Assembly: GCF_963677575.1 (NCBI RefSeq)
Contig: NZ_OY782038.1
Location: 3,723,501 to 3,787,500, forward strand
Source: an uncultured Draconibacterium sp.
GTDB lineage: Bacteria > Bacteroidota > Bacteroidia > Bacteroidales > Prolixibacteraceae
DNA length: 64,000 bases
Reading direction: 5' to 3'
Shown here: in pieces, positions 1-10,070 of the stretch
How the letters are laid out: the number at the start of each line of letters is the position of its first letter
Numbering within the stretch: the stretch's first letter is position 1
Position numbers and translations under genes: made by a program
Notes under the pieces: model-generated
Seen by the model: only the letters and a program-made list of their open reading frames with translations
Databases searched by the model: none
What the model was told of the DNA's origin: nothing

Positions 1-1047
1 CGGACGAATTGAAAATCGGGCACAGCCAAATCCCGGCCGAAGCGTCGGGAGCAAAAGGAAGGAGAATAACGAATGAAGATTAACGATTCTGGATTGCAGA
101 AGTAGAGGAAAGTAAACAGTTTACAGTCGCAGTTTACAGCGGCAGTTAACAGCTTAACAATAGAACAATAATATCGTGTATGAACAGGCAATATGCAAAT
201 AGCAGTAAACAAACAAATAAACCTTCAAGAGTTTTTAAAACCTTGAAGTGTTTAAAAGCTATTGTGTTCTATGTGCCTATTGTGGTTCAAAAAATCGTAG
301 TGTCTTTGAGTCTTTGTGTTTAAGGTTTATACCACAAGGCAAAAGGCAAAAGTTGAAAGTTGAGGACGGTGTAACCGGACGAAATCCCGGCCGAAGCGTC
401 GGGAGCAAAAGGAAGGAGAATAACGAATGAAGATTAACGATTCTGGATTGCAGAAGTAGAGGAAAGTAAACAGTTTACAGTCGCAGTTTACAGCGGCAGT
501 TAACAATTTAACAGTAATATCGTGTATGAACAGGCAATATGCAAATAGCAGTAAACAAACAAATAAACCTTCAATAGTTTTTAAAACCTTGAAGTGTTTA
601 AAAACTATTGTTTTCTATGTGCCTATTGTGGTTCAAAAAATCGTAGTGTCTTTGAGTCTTCGTGTTTAAGGTTTATACCACAAGGCAAAAGGCAAAAGTT
701 GAAAGTTGAGGACGGTGTAACCGGACGAAATCCCGACCGAAGCGTCGGGAGCAAAAGGAAGGAGAATAACGAATGAAGATTAACGATTCTGGATTGCAGA
801 AGTAGAGGAAAGTAAACAGTTTACAGTCGCAGTTTACAGCGGCAGTTAACAGTTTAACAATTTAACAGTAATATCGTGTATGAACAGGCAATATGCAAAT
901 AGCAGTAAACAAACAAATAAACCTTCAAGAGCTTTTAAAACCTTGAAGTGTTTAAAAACTATTGTGTTCTATGTGCCTATTGTGGTTCAAAAAATCGTAG
1001 TGTCTTTGAGTCTTCGTGTTTAAAGTTTATACCACAAGGCAAAAGAC
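1..1047. repeat. Non-coding tandem repeat, about 350 bp unit, three copies
   Basis: The landmark ggagaataacgaatgaag occurs at 61, 415 and 761, giving spacings of 354 and 346 bp. A second landmark, ccttgaagtgtttaaa, recurs near 241, 587 and 941. The array probably continues past the left edge and stops about 50 bp before the giant adhesin gene. Each unit contains a small hairpin (tcccgaccgaagcgtcggga) and a block reading cctatgtgcctattgtggttc, also found in the repeats downstream of the adhesin. Short open frames inside the units are repeat by-products with no coding character. Confidence 0.9.
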
Positions 1048-1097
1048 AAAAGTAGAAAGAACTCGAAGCTAGCGTCTCGCAGCTCGTAACTGAAAAT

Positions 1098-4000
1098 ATG
1101 AAAAAACTGATGTACATAGTATTCTTCCTGCTGATGGCGGCAAATCTGCTCGCCCAGGAAAGCTATGTCATCGATTCGGTATGTGTAGGTGCTGAACGCA
1201 CTTATCGTCGCGATGGAGAGAAACTCTATTTGTACGACTGGCATATTATTGACCGGCAGCTTACAGATACTTTTGAAGTACCGGAGATTCCATTTGAAGA
1301 AGTGCTTGGAAGCGATACAACGTGGGGAAGTCAAATCTCTCATACCTGGGATGCAGAGGGCGACTATGATATATTGGTTTATGTAACCAGTGAACATGGT
1401 TGTGATACTGTGGAGCAGGGAGTGGTGAGGGTATTCCCGCTTCCGGAAGCACGTGCCGGCGAAGATGTAGTACTTTGCAATATCGAAGATTATACCCTGT
1501 TCGGCGATACCGCCTGGAACCACAGCGTAATTTACTGGGGTAGAACCGGCGACGGAACATTCGATAATGAATATACTTTGCATCCAACTTACAGTTTTGG
1601 CCCTAACGATATTCTTGAGGGCAAAGTTACCCTTTTCATTACCGCTGAAGGTTTAGCCGACAATGGCACCTGCATACCGGCAGTGGATTCGGTAATCATT
1701 ATGGTTAATCCTTCTATAACGATCGACAGTACCGCTGTACTGTGCTACGGGCAGAGTGTTCCTGACTGGGAAGGGCAGGAAGTGTCGAGTATAGCAGACA
1801 GTGTTTATACCACAAGCTATCCAACATTGTCAGGTTGTGATTCCACACTGACATTGACGGTAAGTATAGTAGATGGTTTTAGTTATGACAGTACCGCCGT
1901 ACTGTGCTACGGGCAGAGTGTTCCTGACTGGGAAGGGCAGGAAGTGTCGAGTATAGCAGACAGTGTTTATACCACAAGCTATCCAACATTGTCAGGTTGT
2001 GATTCCACACTGACATTGACGGTAAGTATAGTAGATGGTTTTAGTTATGACAGTACCGCTGTACTGTGCTACGGGCAGAGTGTTCCTGACTGGGAAGGGC
2101 AGGAAGTGTCGAGTATAGCAGACAGTGTTTATACCACAAGCTATCCAACATTGTCAGGTTGTGATTCCACACTGACATTGACGGTAAGTATAGTAGATGG
2201 TTTTAGTTATGACAGTACCGCTGTACTGTGCTACGGGCAGAGTGTTCCTGACTGGGAAGGGCAGGAAGTGTCGAGTATAGCAGACAGTGTTTATACCACA
2301 AGCTATCCAATATTGTCAGGTTGTGATTCCACACTGACATTGACGGTAAGTATAGTAGATGGTTTCAGTTATGACAGTACCGCCGTACTGTGCTACGGGC
2401 AGAGTGTTCCTGACTGGGAAGGGCAGGAAGTGTCGAGTATAGCAGACAGTGTTTATACCACAAGCTATCCAACATTGTCAGGTTGTGATTCCACACTGAC
2501 ATTGACGGTAAGTATAGTAGACGGTTTCAGTTATGACAGTACCGCTGTACTGTGCTACGGGCAGAGTGTTCCTGACTGGGAAGGGCAGGAAGTGTCGAGT
2601 ATAGCAGACAGTGTTTATACCACAAGCTACCCAACATTGTCAGGTTGTGATTCCACACTGACATTGACGGTAAGTATAGTAGATGGTTTCAGTTATGACA
2701 GTACCGCTGTACTGTGCTACGGGCAGAGTGTTCCTGACTGGGAAGGGCAGGAAGTGTCGAGTATAGCAGACAGTGTTTATACCACAAGCTATCCAACATT
2801 GTCAGGTTGTGATTCCACACTGACATTGACGGTAAGTATAGTAGATGGTTTCAGTTATGACAGTACCGCCGTACTGTGCTACGGGCAGAGTGTTCCTGAC
2901 TGGGAAGGGCAGGAAGTGTCGAGTATAGCAGACAGTGTTTATACCACAAGCTATCCAACATTGTCAGGTTGTGATTCCACACTGACATTGACGGTAAGTA
3001 TAGTAGATGGTTTTAGTTATGACAGTACCGCTGTACTGTGCTACGGGCAGAGTGTTCCTGACTGGGAAGGGCAGGAAGTGTCGAGTATAGCAGACAGTGT
3101 TTATACCACAAGCTATCCAATATTGTCAGGTTGTGATTCCACACTGACATTGACCATTAGTATAATTAATGGAGGTCTGACAGAAGTTTATGAATCAGCT
3201 TGTGTCGAATTCACCTGGACAGCCGGTAATGACAGCACTTATTACCAATCGGGGATATACGATTATATAACCGGAGAAAGTGAATGTGCTGATACCATGC
3301 GCCTGCATCTTGTCATTAGTCCGCCAATTTTATTAGATACTATCATTACTGATGTGCTTTGTTATGGCGACAGTAATGGTGCCGTTGATCTTGTTGTGAA
3401 TGGAGGTATTGAGCCATATACTTTCCTTTGGAGTAATGGAGAAACAACGCAGAATATTAGTGGTTTGTTGGCTGGCACATATACTGTAGCAGTTGCCGAT
3501 TCGCTTGGTTGCGAAGCTACAATTACTGTTGAAGTTACTGAACCTACCGAGATACAAATTACCCTTGATACCGTAATCGATGTAACGCTTGCCGGTGCAT
3601 CTACAGGAAGCATTGAAGTTAGTGTTGAAGGAGGAACACCGGATTACAATTACCAATGGACAAATGAGGCTGGAGTTGTTGTGGGAGAAGATGAAGATTT
3701 GAATAACCAACCAGCCGGCGATTATACTTTAACGGTAACCGATGCAAATGACTGTCAGAATACTTTAACGGCTACCATTATCCAACCGTCATTGTTGAAG
3801 TTCGAGGATGTTGGTCTTATTTGTCAGTACTCCCCTGCACCTGAATTACCCGATACCGCATTAAACGGAACACCTGGTTATTGGTTGGATACCATAAGTA
3901 CAGCTATAGCCGGTGATTTCGAATTGCTTTTCTTCCCTGAATCAGGCTATCATGCAGCACCTTTTAGCTTAACCATTACCATTATTCCTGCTATCAATTT

Positions 4001-7000
4001 GAATGTTGATCCGGTGGATCCCGGCTATGATCCAAATCCGGAGGGAAGGATCTATATGAATATAAGCGGAGGAAGCGAACCGTATACCATTAACTGGACA
4101 TATCCTGATGGTAGTACAGCAACTACTGCAAACATTGCCAACTTATATGCCGGCGATTATTGGGTGGAAGTAAGCGACAATATTGGCTGTTATGATAGCT
4201 TATCGGTAAGCTTGCGAGCCTTTGAGCCGGAGTTCAGCTGTCCGCCTGATACTATTTTTGAATGCCCGGACGTAACCCAATACCCTCCACCAACCAATAT
4301 TGCTGAGTTTATAGCTATGGGCGGATATTATAATCCGGCTAATATAGTGGACAACATTACATATTTTGATAATCAGGTTTCAAGCGAGTACTGTTTAACC
4401 ATTGAACGTACTTACGTGATTGAAGATATTTACGGGAGGTTGGATTCATGTACACAAACCATCGACTTCCACGATACTATTCCGCCGGTAATTATTGCAC
4501 CTGAAGGTGATACTGCCGAATGTTACTCATCTGTTTTTTCTGATTTCAAAACTTATGCTGATTTTATTGCATCGGGTGTACCTGTGATCGACGATAATTG
4601 TGGAATCGATCCATCGTCTTTTTCCGTTCACGATACCTTAATTAATATTGAACCTGGTCGTTCCGAGTTAATTTACTATTACAGCATTGCCGACATCTGC
4701 GGAAACATTGGTCGGGATACCACTTATTTCCTGCTGCTCGACGACAAAGCACCTGAGGTATTCTGTGCCGATATTACGGTTTACCTGGATGAAAATGGTC
4801 AATATCAGCTAACTATTCAGGATTCAATTACAATGGTGGACAGTATTTACGATAACTGTACTGCACCGGAAGATATGGAGGTAGTGATTGAAATAAAAGA
4901 GATTACCTGTGAGGATGTGGAATCGGGAACACAGGCCCGGATAATGGTGTATGATCAAGTCGGACTTTCGGCAGAATGTGTGGCAAATATTACTGTAGTT
5001 GATACAACGCCTCCGGTGGCAGTTTGCCAACCGGTTACCATTTACCTCGATGAAAACGGACAAGCAGGCGTAACTGCTGAAATGATTGATAATGGATCGT
5101 TTGATAATTGTACCGATGTAACGCTTGAACTCAATAGAACTGATTTTGATTGTGTGAACCTGGGAGATAATACAGTAACCCTTACCGTTACTGATGGATA
5201 CGGATTACAAGACAGTTGTGAGGCTGTTGTAATGGTATTGGATACTATCGCTCCGCAAATTAGTTGTATTTCGCGCGATACAGTACAGCTTAGCGAAGAA
5301 GATGGAACCTATACCCTGACCTACGAAATGATTACCACTTCGGAGTGGGAAAATTGTGAGATAGTCAGCCGGGAGCTGGATAGATACATTCTTGATTGTG
5401 AAGACATTGAAGCTAGTCCGGTAACAATAACAGCATTTGCTACCGATCAGAGTGGAAATGTTGGAACATGTACTGCTGAATTTGTTGTATTTGGTAATAC
5501 GCCACCGAATGTACAAAACGACTCGGCAATTACAGCCATGAATATTGCGGTTGAAATTCCGGTAACCAACAACGACTACGACCTGAAAACTAACATTAAT
5601 CTGGAATCATTGGGTGTTTTAGTTGGTCCCCGTAATGGTTCAGTAGTAATCGATAAAACAACAGGTTCGGCCATGTATACACCAGACCGGGATTTCGTAG
5701 GAGAAGATATATTCTACTATGAAATTTGTGACGATGGCATACCTTGTGAACCGGAGTGTGGTCAGGCCATTGTATTTGTAACCGTACTTCCGGCCAACAA
5801 TCCTCCGGATGCTGTTGATGATTACTTTGAAGTGCCATGTGGCGAGTTGTTTGGTAATGTATTGTATGGCGACGATTTTGGAAATGGTGTAGATTCTGAT
5901 CCGGATGACGGTGATAAAATTACGGTAGGCCAAACCCTGATTTCTCCGCCAGATAGTGGTGTATTTAACTGGTTGGATGGCGATGGAAACTTTGAATACA
6001 TTCCGTATGATGGATTCTTCGGAACTGATAGTTTCCAGTATGTGATCTGCGATGATGGAATTCCTACTTCGTTGTGCGACACCGCCTGGGTTTACATAAC
6101 GCGTGTGCCGGATAACGATTGCGATGGTGTGGCCGATACTGATGATATTGATGATGACAACGACGGAATACGTGATAATATTGAAAATGGTGGTTCTTGG
6201 CCAGAAGATCAGATGGGATTGATAGATTCTGATCATGATGGAATACCGGATTACATGGATATTGACTCGGATAACGATGGAATACCGGATAATATTGAAG
6301 GACAGGGAGAACACAATTACATTCCTCCTTCAGGAAGAGATAGCGATGGCGATGGTTGGGATGATGTATACAACGTTGATATTGGTGGTGTATATACGTT
6401 TGATATTGATCTTACCGATACCGATGGTGATTCGATGCCTGATTACTTGGATATTGATTCGGATAACGACGGTGTATTCGATATGATTGAAGGACACGAT
6501 GCCGACCACAATGGTATTGCCGATGTATTGAGATGGTATAGCGACGAAGACCACGACGGGCTGGATGATGCTTATGATACTTACTCAGGATGGGCCGATT
6601 ACGGAAATGAGATCGGAAGTAACGCACCGCTGCAGGATTTCGATGATGATGGAACTCGTGATTGGCGTGATATTAACGATGAAGATGATGATTATCTAAC
6701 TGTAAATGAAGACCTGAATGGTAACGGCGATTACAGCGACGACGACCTCGATCTGGATGGTTATCCGGAATACCTGGATACCGAGCTGAACTGTGAGCTG
6801 TTTATTCCTGAAGGATTCTCGCCAAACGATGATGGTGTTCACGATTTCTTCCAGATCTTGTGTATTCAGAAATATCCGAATGCCAAACTGATGATCTTTA
6901 ACCGTAACGGAGTTAAACTTTGGGAGAAAGAACACTATGGTAACCTGGATGTTTGGGGAACTTACTACGATGCATGGTGGTGGGGAACTTCAGAACACGC

Positions 7001-7112
7001 TTTTACCATTGGCCGATCAGGAGGTTTGCCGGCCGGTAACTACATTTATGTGCTGATACTGAACGATGGTTTGGGTACTGTTAAGAATGGTACGGTAATG
7101 TTAGCCTATTAG
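1098..7112 (+). CDS. Giant secreted adhesin-like repeat protein with C-terminal T9SS type B sorting domain
   Basis: This 2004-residue protein starts with a signal peptide (residues 1-20, cleaved near LLAQE). A PKD-like region follows. Residues 210-695 are nine 54-residue units with the core AVLCYGQSVPDWEG and a conserved Cys pair. Around 750-815 there is an SprB-like repeat (DVLCYGDSNGAV, WSNGETTQNI). Several HYR/Ig-like Cys-containing repeats span about 1050-1480, and two cadherin-like segments lie at about 1480-1660. An Asp-rich thrombospondin-3-like calcium-binding stretch (DSDNDGIPDN type) covers about 1673-1890. The last 107 residues form a gliding-motility/CHU_C-type domain (FIPEGFSPNDDG), the usual signal for type IX secretion and surface attachment. 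It is monocistronic, with a strong hairpin just after the stop. Adhesion or biofilm function is inferred from architecture; the ligand is unknown. Confidence 0.9.
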   Translation: MKKLMYIVFFLLMAANLLAQESYVIDSVCVGAERTYRRDGEKLYLYDWHIIDRQLTDTFEVPEIPFEEVLGSDTTWGSQISHTWDAEGDYDILVYVTSEHGCDTVEQGVVRVFPLPEARAGEDVVLCNIEDYTLFGDTAWNHSVIYWGRTGDGTFDNEYTLHPTYSFGPNDILEGKVTLFITAEGLADNGTCIPAVDSVIIMVNPSITIDSTAVLCYGQSVPDWEGQEVSSIADSVYTTSYPTLSGCDSTLTLTVSIVDGFSYDSTAVLCYGQSVPDWEGQEVSSIADSVYTTSYPTLSGCDSTLTLTVSIVDGFSYDSTAVLCYGQSVPDWEGQEVSSIADSVYTTSYPTLSGCDSTLTLTVSIVDGFSYDSTAVLCYGQSVPDWEGQEVSSIADSVYTTSYPILSGCDSTLTLTVSIVDGFSYDSTAVLCYGQSVPDWEGQEVSSIADSVYTTSYPTLSGCDSTLTLTVSIVDGFSYDSTAVLCYGQSVPDWEGQEVSSIADSVYTTSYPTLSGCDSTLTLTVSIVDGFSYDSTAVLCYGQSVPDWEGQEVSSIADSVYTTSYPTLSGCDSTLTLTVSIVDGFSYDSTAVLCYGQSVPDWEGQEVSSIADSVYTTSYPTLSGCDSTLTLTVSIVDGFSYDSTAVLCYGQSVPDWEGQEVSSIADSVYTTSYPILSGCDSTLTLTISIINGGLTEVYESACVEFTWTAGNDSTYYQSGIYDYITGESECADTMRLHLVISPPILLDTIITDVLCYGDSNGAVDLVVNGGIEPYTFLWSNGETTQNISGLLAGTYTVAVADSLGCEATITVEVTEPTEIQITLDTVIDVTLAGASTGSIEVSVEGGTPDYNYQWTNEAGVVVGEDEDLNNQPAGDYTLTVTDANDCQNTLTATIIQPSLLKFEDVGLICQYSPAPELPDTALNGTPGYWLDTISTAIAGDFELLFFPESGYHAAPFSLTITIIPAINLNVDPVDPGYDPNPEGRIYMNISGGSEPYTINWTYPDGSTATTANIANLYAGDYWVEVSDNIGCYDSLSVSLRAFEPEFSCPPDTIFECPDVTQYPPPTNIAEFIAMGGYYNPANIVDNITYFDNQVSSEYCLTIERTYVIEDIYGRLDSCTQTIDFHDTIPPVIIAPEGDTAECYSSVFSDFKTYADFIASGVPVIDDNCGIDPSSFSVHDTLINIEPGRSELIYYYSIADICGNIGRDTTYFLLLDDKAPEVFCADITVYLDENGQYQLTIQDSITMVDSIYDNCTAPEDMEVVIEIKEITCEDVESGTQARIMVYDQVGLSAECVANITVVDTTPPVAVCQPVTIYLDENGQAGVTAEMIDNGSFDNCTDVTLELNRTDFDCVNLGDNTVTLTVTDGYGLQDSCEAVVMVLDTIAPQISCISRDTVQLSEEDGTYTLTYEMITTSEWENCEIVSRELDRYILDCEDIEASPVTITAFATDQSGNVGTCTAEFVVFGNTPPNVQNDSAITAMNIAVEIPVTNNDYDLKTNINLESLGVLVGPRNGSVVIDKTTGSAMYTPDRDFVGEDIFYYEICDDGIPCEPECGQAIVFVTVLPANNPPDAVDDYFEVPCGELFGNVLYGDDFGNGVDSDPDDGDKITVGQTLISPPDSGVFNWLDGDGNFEYIPYDGFFGTDSFQYVICDDGIPTSLCDTAWVYITRVPDNDCDGVADTDDIDDDNDGIRDNIENGGSWPEDQMGLIDSDHDGIPDYMDIDSDNDGIPDNIEGQGEHNYIPPSGRDSDGDGWDDVYNVDIGGVYTFDIDLTDTDGDSMPDYLDIDSDNDGVFDMIEGHDADHNGIADVLRWYSDEDHDGLDDAYDTYSGWADYGNEIGSNAPLQDFDDDGTRDWRDINDEDDDYLTVNEDLNGNGDYSDDDLDLDGYPEYLDTELNCELFIPEGFSPNDDGVHDFFQILCIQKYPNAKLMIFNRNGVKLWEKEHYGNLDVWGTYYDAWWWGTSEHAFTIGRSGGLPAGNYIYVLILNDGLGTVKNGTVMLAY
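1725..3182 (+). repeat. Intragenic 162 bp tandem repeat, nine copies
   Basis: Units begin at 1725, 1887, 2049, 2211, 2373, 2535, 2697, 2859 and 3021, exactly 162 bp (54 codons) apart. They differ at only a few positions: GCC/GCT, TTT/TTC, GAT/GAC, TAT/TAC, and ACA to ATA (Thr to Ile) in units 4 and 9. The end of unit 9 diverges. Near identity including synonymous sites points to recent expansion or gene conversion. The exact copy number could be affected by assembly collapse. Confidence 0.97.
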
Positions 7113-7133
7113 GAATGAACGTAGAGGCAAATT

Positions 7134-7180
7134 AAAAGGAGAGGATTTCATTTTGAATGAAGTCTTCTCCTTTTGTTTTA
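7134..7180 (+). terminator. Terminator of the giant adhesin gene
   Basis: A stem of about 19 bp (aaaaggagaggatttcatt paired with aatgaagtcttctcctttt, two G-U pairs) has a 3-nt loop and is followed by gtttta. It begins 21 bp after the stop codon. Confidence 0.8.
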
Positions 7181-7306
7181 TACCGATGACGAAAAATCGT
7201 GGGCTATTGTTACACCTACTCTTTATTGCTTAATTTTTCAGTATCGGCATTATACCAATTTGAAAATAATTGCAAAATAGCCTAATCATTTTCATAATTG
7301 GTATTA
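7178..7306 (-). repeat. Dispersed palindromic element of about 130 bp (copy 1)
   Basis: The reverse complement of this segment matches 29272-29402 almost throughout. It contains two imperfect inverted repeats: taataccaatta/taattggtata around one half, and ataccgatgacgaaaaat/atttttcagtatcggcat around the other. No coding potential is seen. It resembles a REP/MITE-like non-autonomous element. Confidence 0.8.
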
Positions 7307-8310
7307 CAGGCAATACGCAATTAGCAATAGACAAAATATCAGCGTCATAGAGCTTTTGAGAGAGAAATGTGTCCTATGTGTCTATTGTGGTTCAAAATAA
7401 CTTAGTGAGTACTTCGAGTCCTTTGTGGTAAAAATTTAAACAGCAAAGATTCACAAAGGAGGCACAAAGAAAAGTGAATAACGATTTAAGAATGAAAAGG
7501 TAACCAGCAAATAGCAATAGGCAATAACAAAACGTTCAAGTATTTAAATTTCTTACTGTGTCCTATGTGCCTGCTGTGGTTCAATTCTTAGTATCTTAGA
7601 GTCTTCGTGTCTAAATATTAATGGTTTAAGCTTACAGAAGAAGGAATAAAGTTTTCAGTCGCAGTTAACAGTTTTACAATTTGGTAATAGAAACAATTTA
7701 TCCGTGTTATCGTGAATGAATAGGCAACCGGTAAATAGCAATAGGCAATAACAAAACGTTCAAGTATTTAAATTTCTTACTGTGTCCTATGTGCCTGCTG
7801 TGGTTCAATTCTTAGTGTCTTAGAGTCTTCGTGTCTAAATATTAATGGTTTAAGCTTACAGAAGAAGGAATAAAGTTTTCAGTCGCAGTTAACAGTTTTA
7901 CAATTTGGTAATAGAAACAATTTATCCGTGTTATCGTGAATGAATAGGCAACCGGTAAATAGCAATAGGCAATAACAAAACGTTCAAGTATTTAAATTTC
8001 TTACTGTGTCCTATGTGCCTGCTGTGGTTCAATTCTTAGTGTCTTAGAGTCTTCGTGTTTAAATATTAATGGTTTAAGCTTACAGAAGAAGGAATAAAGT
8101 TTTCAGTCGCAGTTAACAGTTTTACAATTTGGCAATAGAACAATTCATCCGTGTTATCGTGAATGAATAGGCAAACAGCAAATAGCAATAGGAATAACAA
8201 ATCCATCAAGAATTTGCAAAAACTTTGAATTGCTTACAAGATCTACTGTGTCCTATGTATCTATTGTGGTTCATTAAAAACTAGTGCCTTCGTGTCTTTG
8301 TGTTCAGATT
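7307..8310. repeat. Non-coding tandem repeat, 224 bp unit, plus diverged flanking copies
   Basis: The landmark acgttcaagtatttaaattt occurs at 7532, 7756 and 7980, exactly 224 bp apart. A diverged copy precedes the array (about 7310-7500) and another follows it (about 8160-8310). Units carry tgtcctatgtgcctgctgtggttcaa and gagtcttcgtgt, clearly related to the repeat at 1-1047, so the same family flanks the adhesin on both sides. No gene was seen in this 1 kb stretch. Confidence 0.9.
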
Positions 8311-9543
8311 TCAGTACAGTGCTTCCTTGATATCAGCAATTATATCAGTTACATTTTCAATACCCACCGAAAGGCGCATCATGCGGTCGTTTATGCAGGC
8401 AGCAACGCGTTCTTCTTCGGTAAACTCGGCATAAATAGTCGAGTGCGGATGAATGATCAGCGATTTATTGTCGTTCAGGTTAGTGGCCCGGCGAATGATT
8501 TGCAGCTTGTTCATAAACGTGTAACAGGCTGCTTTCGATTCCAGCTCGAAACTCATAATGGTGCCCGGAACTCCGTTAAAATATTTTTGCGCCAGCTCGT
8601 AACGGTGGTCTGTTTCCAAACCCGGATAACTCACTGTTTTAATGCGGGGATGGACTTTCATAAATTCGCTCAAAGCCAGACAGTTTTGGTAGCACTTTTC
8701 TACCCGAAGTTCAAGGATGTCGAGCCCCTGAATTTGAAAACGTGCAGTCTGCGGCGCCATACTTCCGCCGGTATTTCGGTAAACGTTCTTTCTAACTTTA
8801 ATAAGAAACGCTTTGTCTTTAAATTTTTCAGTGTATGAAGCCGTATTTGGGTTCCGGTTCCAGTCGAAATTACCATGATCTACAATAGCACCGCCAAACG
8901 AAGTGGCACCTCCCGAAATATATTTTGTGGTCGACATTACCTCGATATTCACACCAAATTTCCCGCCGCTAAAAACATTGGGCGGAGTAATAGTGCTATC
9001 GGCAACTAAAATCAGGTTGTGTTTTTTTGCTACGTGCGACAGCATTTCAATATCAGCAATATCCAGTTGCGGATTGGTTACCGTTTCAAAATATATGGCG
9101 CGGGTATTTTTATCGATCAATTTCTCTATTTCTTCTTCCGAGCTTAAATCGCTAAAACGTGTTTCCAACCCAAATTCAGAAAGAGTATTCTGAAGCAAGG
9201 CATAACTGTGCCCAAACAAACGATTTCCGGAAATAATATTGTCGCCGTTTTTGGTAAGCGCCATAATGGTATTCGTAATGGCGGCCATGCCCGAGCTTAC
9301 AGCAATTACGCCGCTGCTTTGCGTTAGCGCTTTTAGTTTTAGTTCGAAATATTCCACCGTTGGGCTTGCTGTTCGCGAGTAAACATGGGCAATGTACTCG
9401 CCTCTGAAATTGGCCTCGATCTGTTCGGCCGAATCAAATTCGTAAGCCACCGATTCGTAAACAGGCATTTGTAATGCTTTGTGTGGGTCTTCTTTAGCGT
9501 AGGGTACATTTAGCGCTGTAGTAGTAAATCCGGTTTTCTTCAT
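8311..9543 (-). CDS. Trans-sulfuration family PLP enzyme, O-acetylhomoserine sulfhydrylase-like
   Basis: This 410-residue protein has the full fold-type I Cys/Met-metabolism PLP domain. The Schiff-base lysine is K207 in STTKYISGG, and the cofactor-binding SSGMAAI lies near residue 83. Family members make homocysteine from O-acetylhomoserine and sulfide, make cystathionine, or degrade methionine or cystathionine. Sequence inspection alone does not separate these; its length and SGGATSFGG context favour the sulfhydrylase branch. It stands alone, far from the riboswitch-controlled methionine genes at 41756-49753, and I see no S-box upstream. Because the window also encodes the aspartate-semialdehyde route to homocysteine, it may be a second route or have a catabolic role. 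Confidence 0.8.
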   Translation of the reverse strand: MKKTGFTTTALNVPYAKEDPHKALQMPVYESVAYEFDSAEQIEANFRGEYIAHVYSRTASPTVEYFELKLKALTQSSGVIAVSSGMAAITNTIMALTKNGDNIISGNRLFGHSYALLQNTLSEFGLETRFSDLSSEEEIEKLIDKNTRAIYFETVTNPQLDIADIEMLSHVAKKHNLILVADSTITPPNVFSGGKFGVNIEVMSTTKYISGGATSFGGAIVDHGNFDWNRNPNTASYTEKFKDKAFLIKVRKNVYRNTGGSMAPQTARFQIQGLDILELRVEKCYQNCLALSEFMKVHPRIKTVSYPGLETDHRYELAQKYFNGVPGTIMSFELESKAACYTFMNKLQIIRRATNLNDNKSLIIHPHSTIYAEFTEEERVAACINDRMMRLSVGIENVTDIIADIKEALY

Positions 9544-9716
9544 TTGTTAATCTTTAAAGGTGTAAAAGTAATCTTTGTATTCTTTTTTTTCGGGTTGGTA
9601 TAAAATGTTCTGTAAAGAATACTGATATTTGTTATCCCGCAAACACTTGTAAAACATAAAAGTTTTTGGGGAGTGGATGCATCATGGTACAAAAATTGTT
9701 CCTTAACTTTGCATTT

Positions 9717-9790
9717 TAAGTTATAATTAAACAGCATTTAATTAATACTTGTAAACCATGGCGCCCCCCGTCATGGTTTTTTTATTTTTT
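9717..9790 (+). ncRNA. Candidate small RNA with intrinsic terminator
   Basis: A Bacteroidota-type -7 box (taactttg, 9704-9711) lies about 40 bp before a hairpin, aaaccatg/catggtttt (9753-9779), followed by a long T-rich tract. No plus-strand gene lies upstream to need a terminator, so a transcript of about 70 nt is the simplest reading. A 13-codon frame starting at the atg in the stem is probably chance. The -33 element is not obvious. Confidence 0.35.
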
Positions 9791-10031
9791 CTTTCCTGAA
9801 ATTCTACCAATATTGACACCGGCAATTTTCCCGGTTAAATTATTATAAATCTCCATATCGTGTAGCTGTGGTCTGCCTGTCAGTTAGTTAGTCGTGATTA
9901 TTGAAAAAGAAGAGGAAATGAAGTGCAATTTCTTTTAATAATCTGCATTTTCACGTCTGATTCTATATCTTTAAAAAACAAATTTGGAAGTGTTATTCGA
10001 ATTTTGAACGACTTAAAAGAAAGGAGCCAAA

Positions 10032-10070
10032 CCTATGAAACGGGCAGATTAGAAGCTCGTTTCATATAGG
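10032..10070 (+). promoter_or_regulatory. Inverted repeat upstream of glgB
   Basis: The arms cctatgaaacg and cgtttcatatagg match except for two extra bases, and the stem may extend inward. It lies 84 bp before the glgB start. A similar hairpin with an atgaaacgag arm sits at 20832-20867, upstream of the XRE-cupin gene. It could be an operator or a leader hairpin. Confidence 0.4.

Noticed and set aside
248..776. Two similar 60-codon open frames in the left repeat array
   Set aside because: They are created by the tandem repeat itself, lack any recognised domain, and the third repeat copy does not keep the frame.
3333..3710. Minus-strand open frames inside the giant adhesin gene, here and at several other places
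   Set aside because: They follow the reverse of a clearly coding frame, have no homology features and no start context.
1..8310. CRISPR array as an explanation of the repeats
   Set aside because: The units are 162 to 354 bp long, contiguous, and have no short-repeat/unique-spacer pattern or cas genes.
8284..8838. Plus-strand 184-codon open frame over the PLP enzyme
   Set aside because: The minus strand encodes a complete conserved enzyme at the same position.
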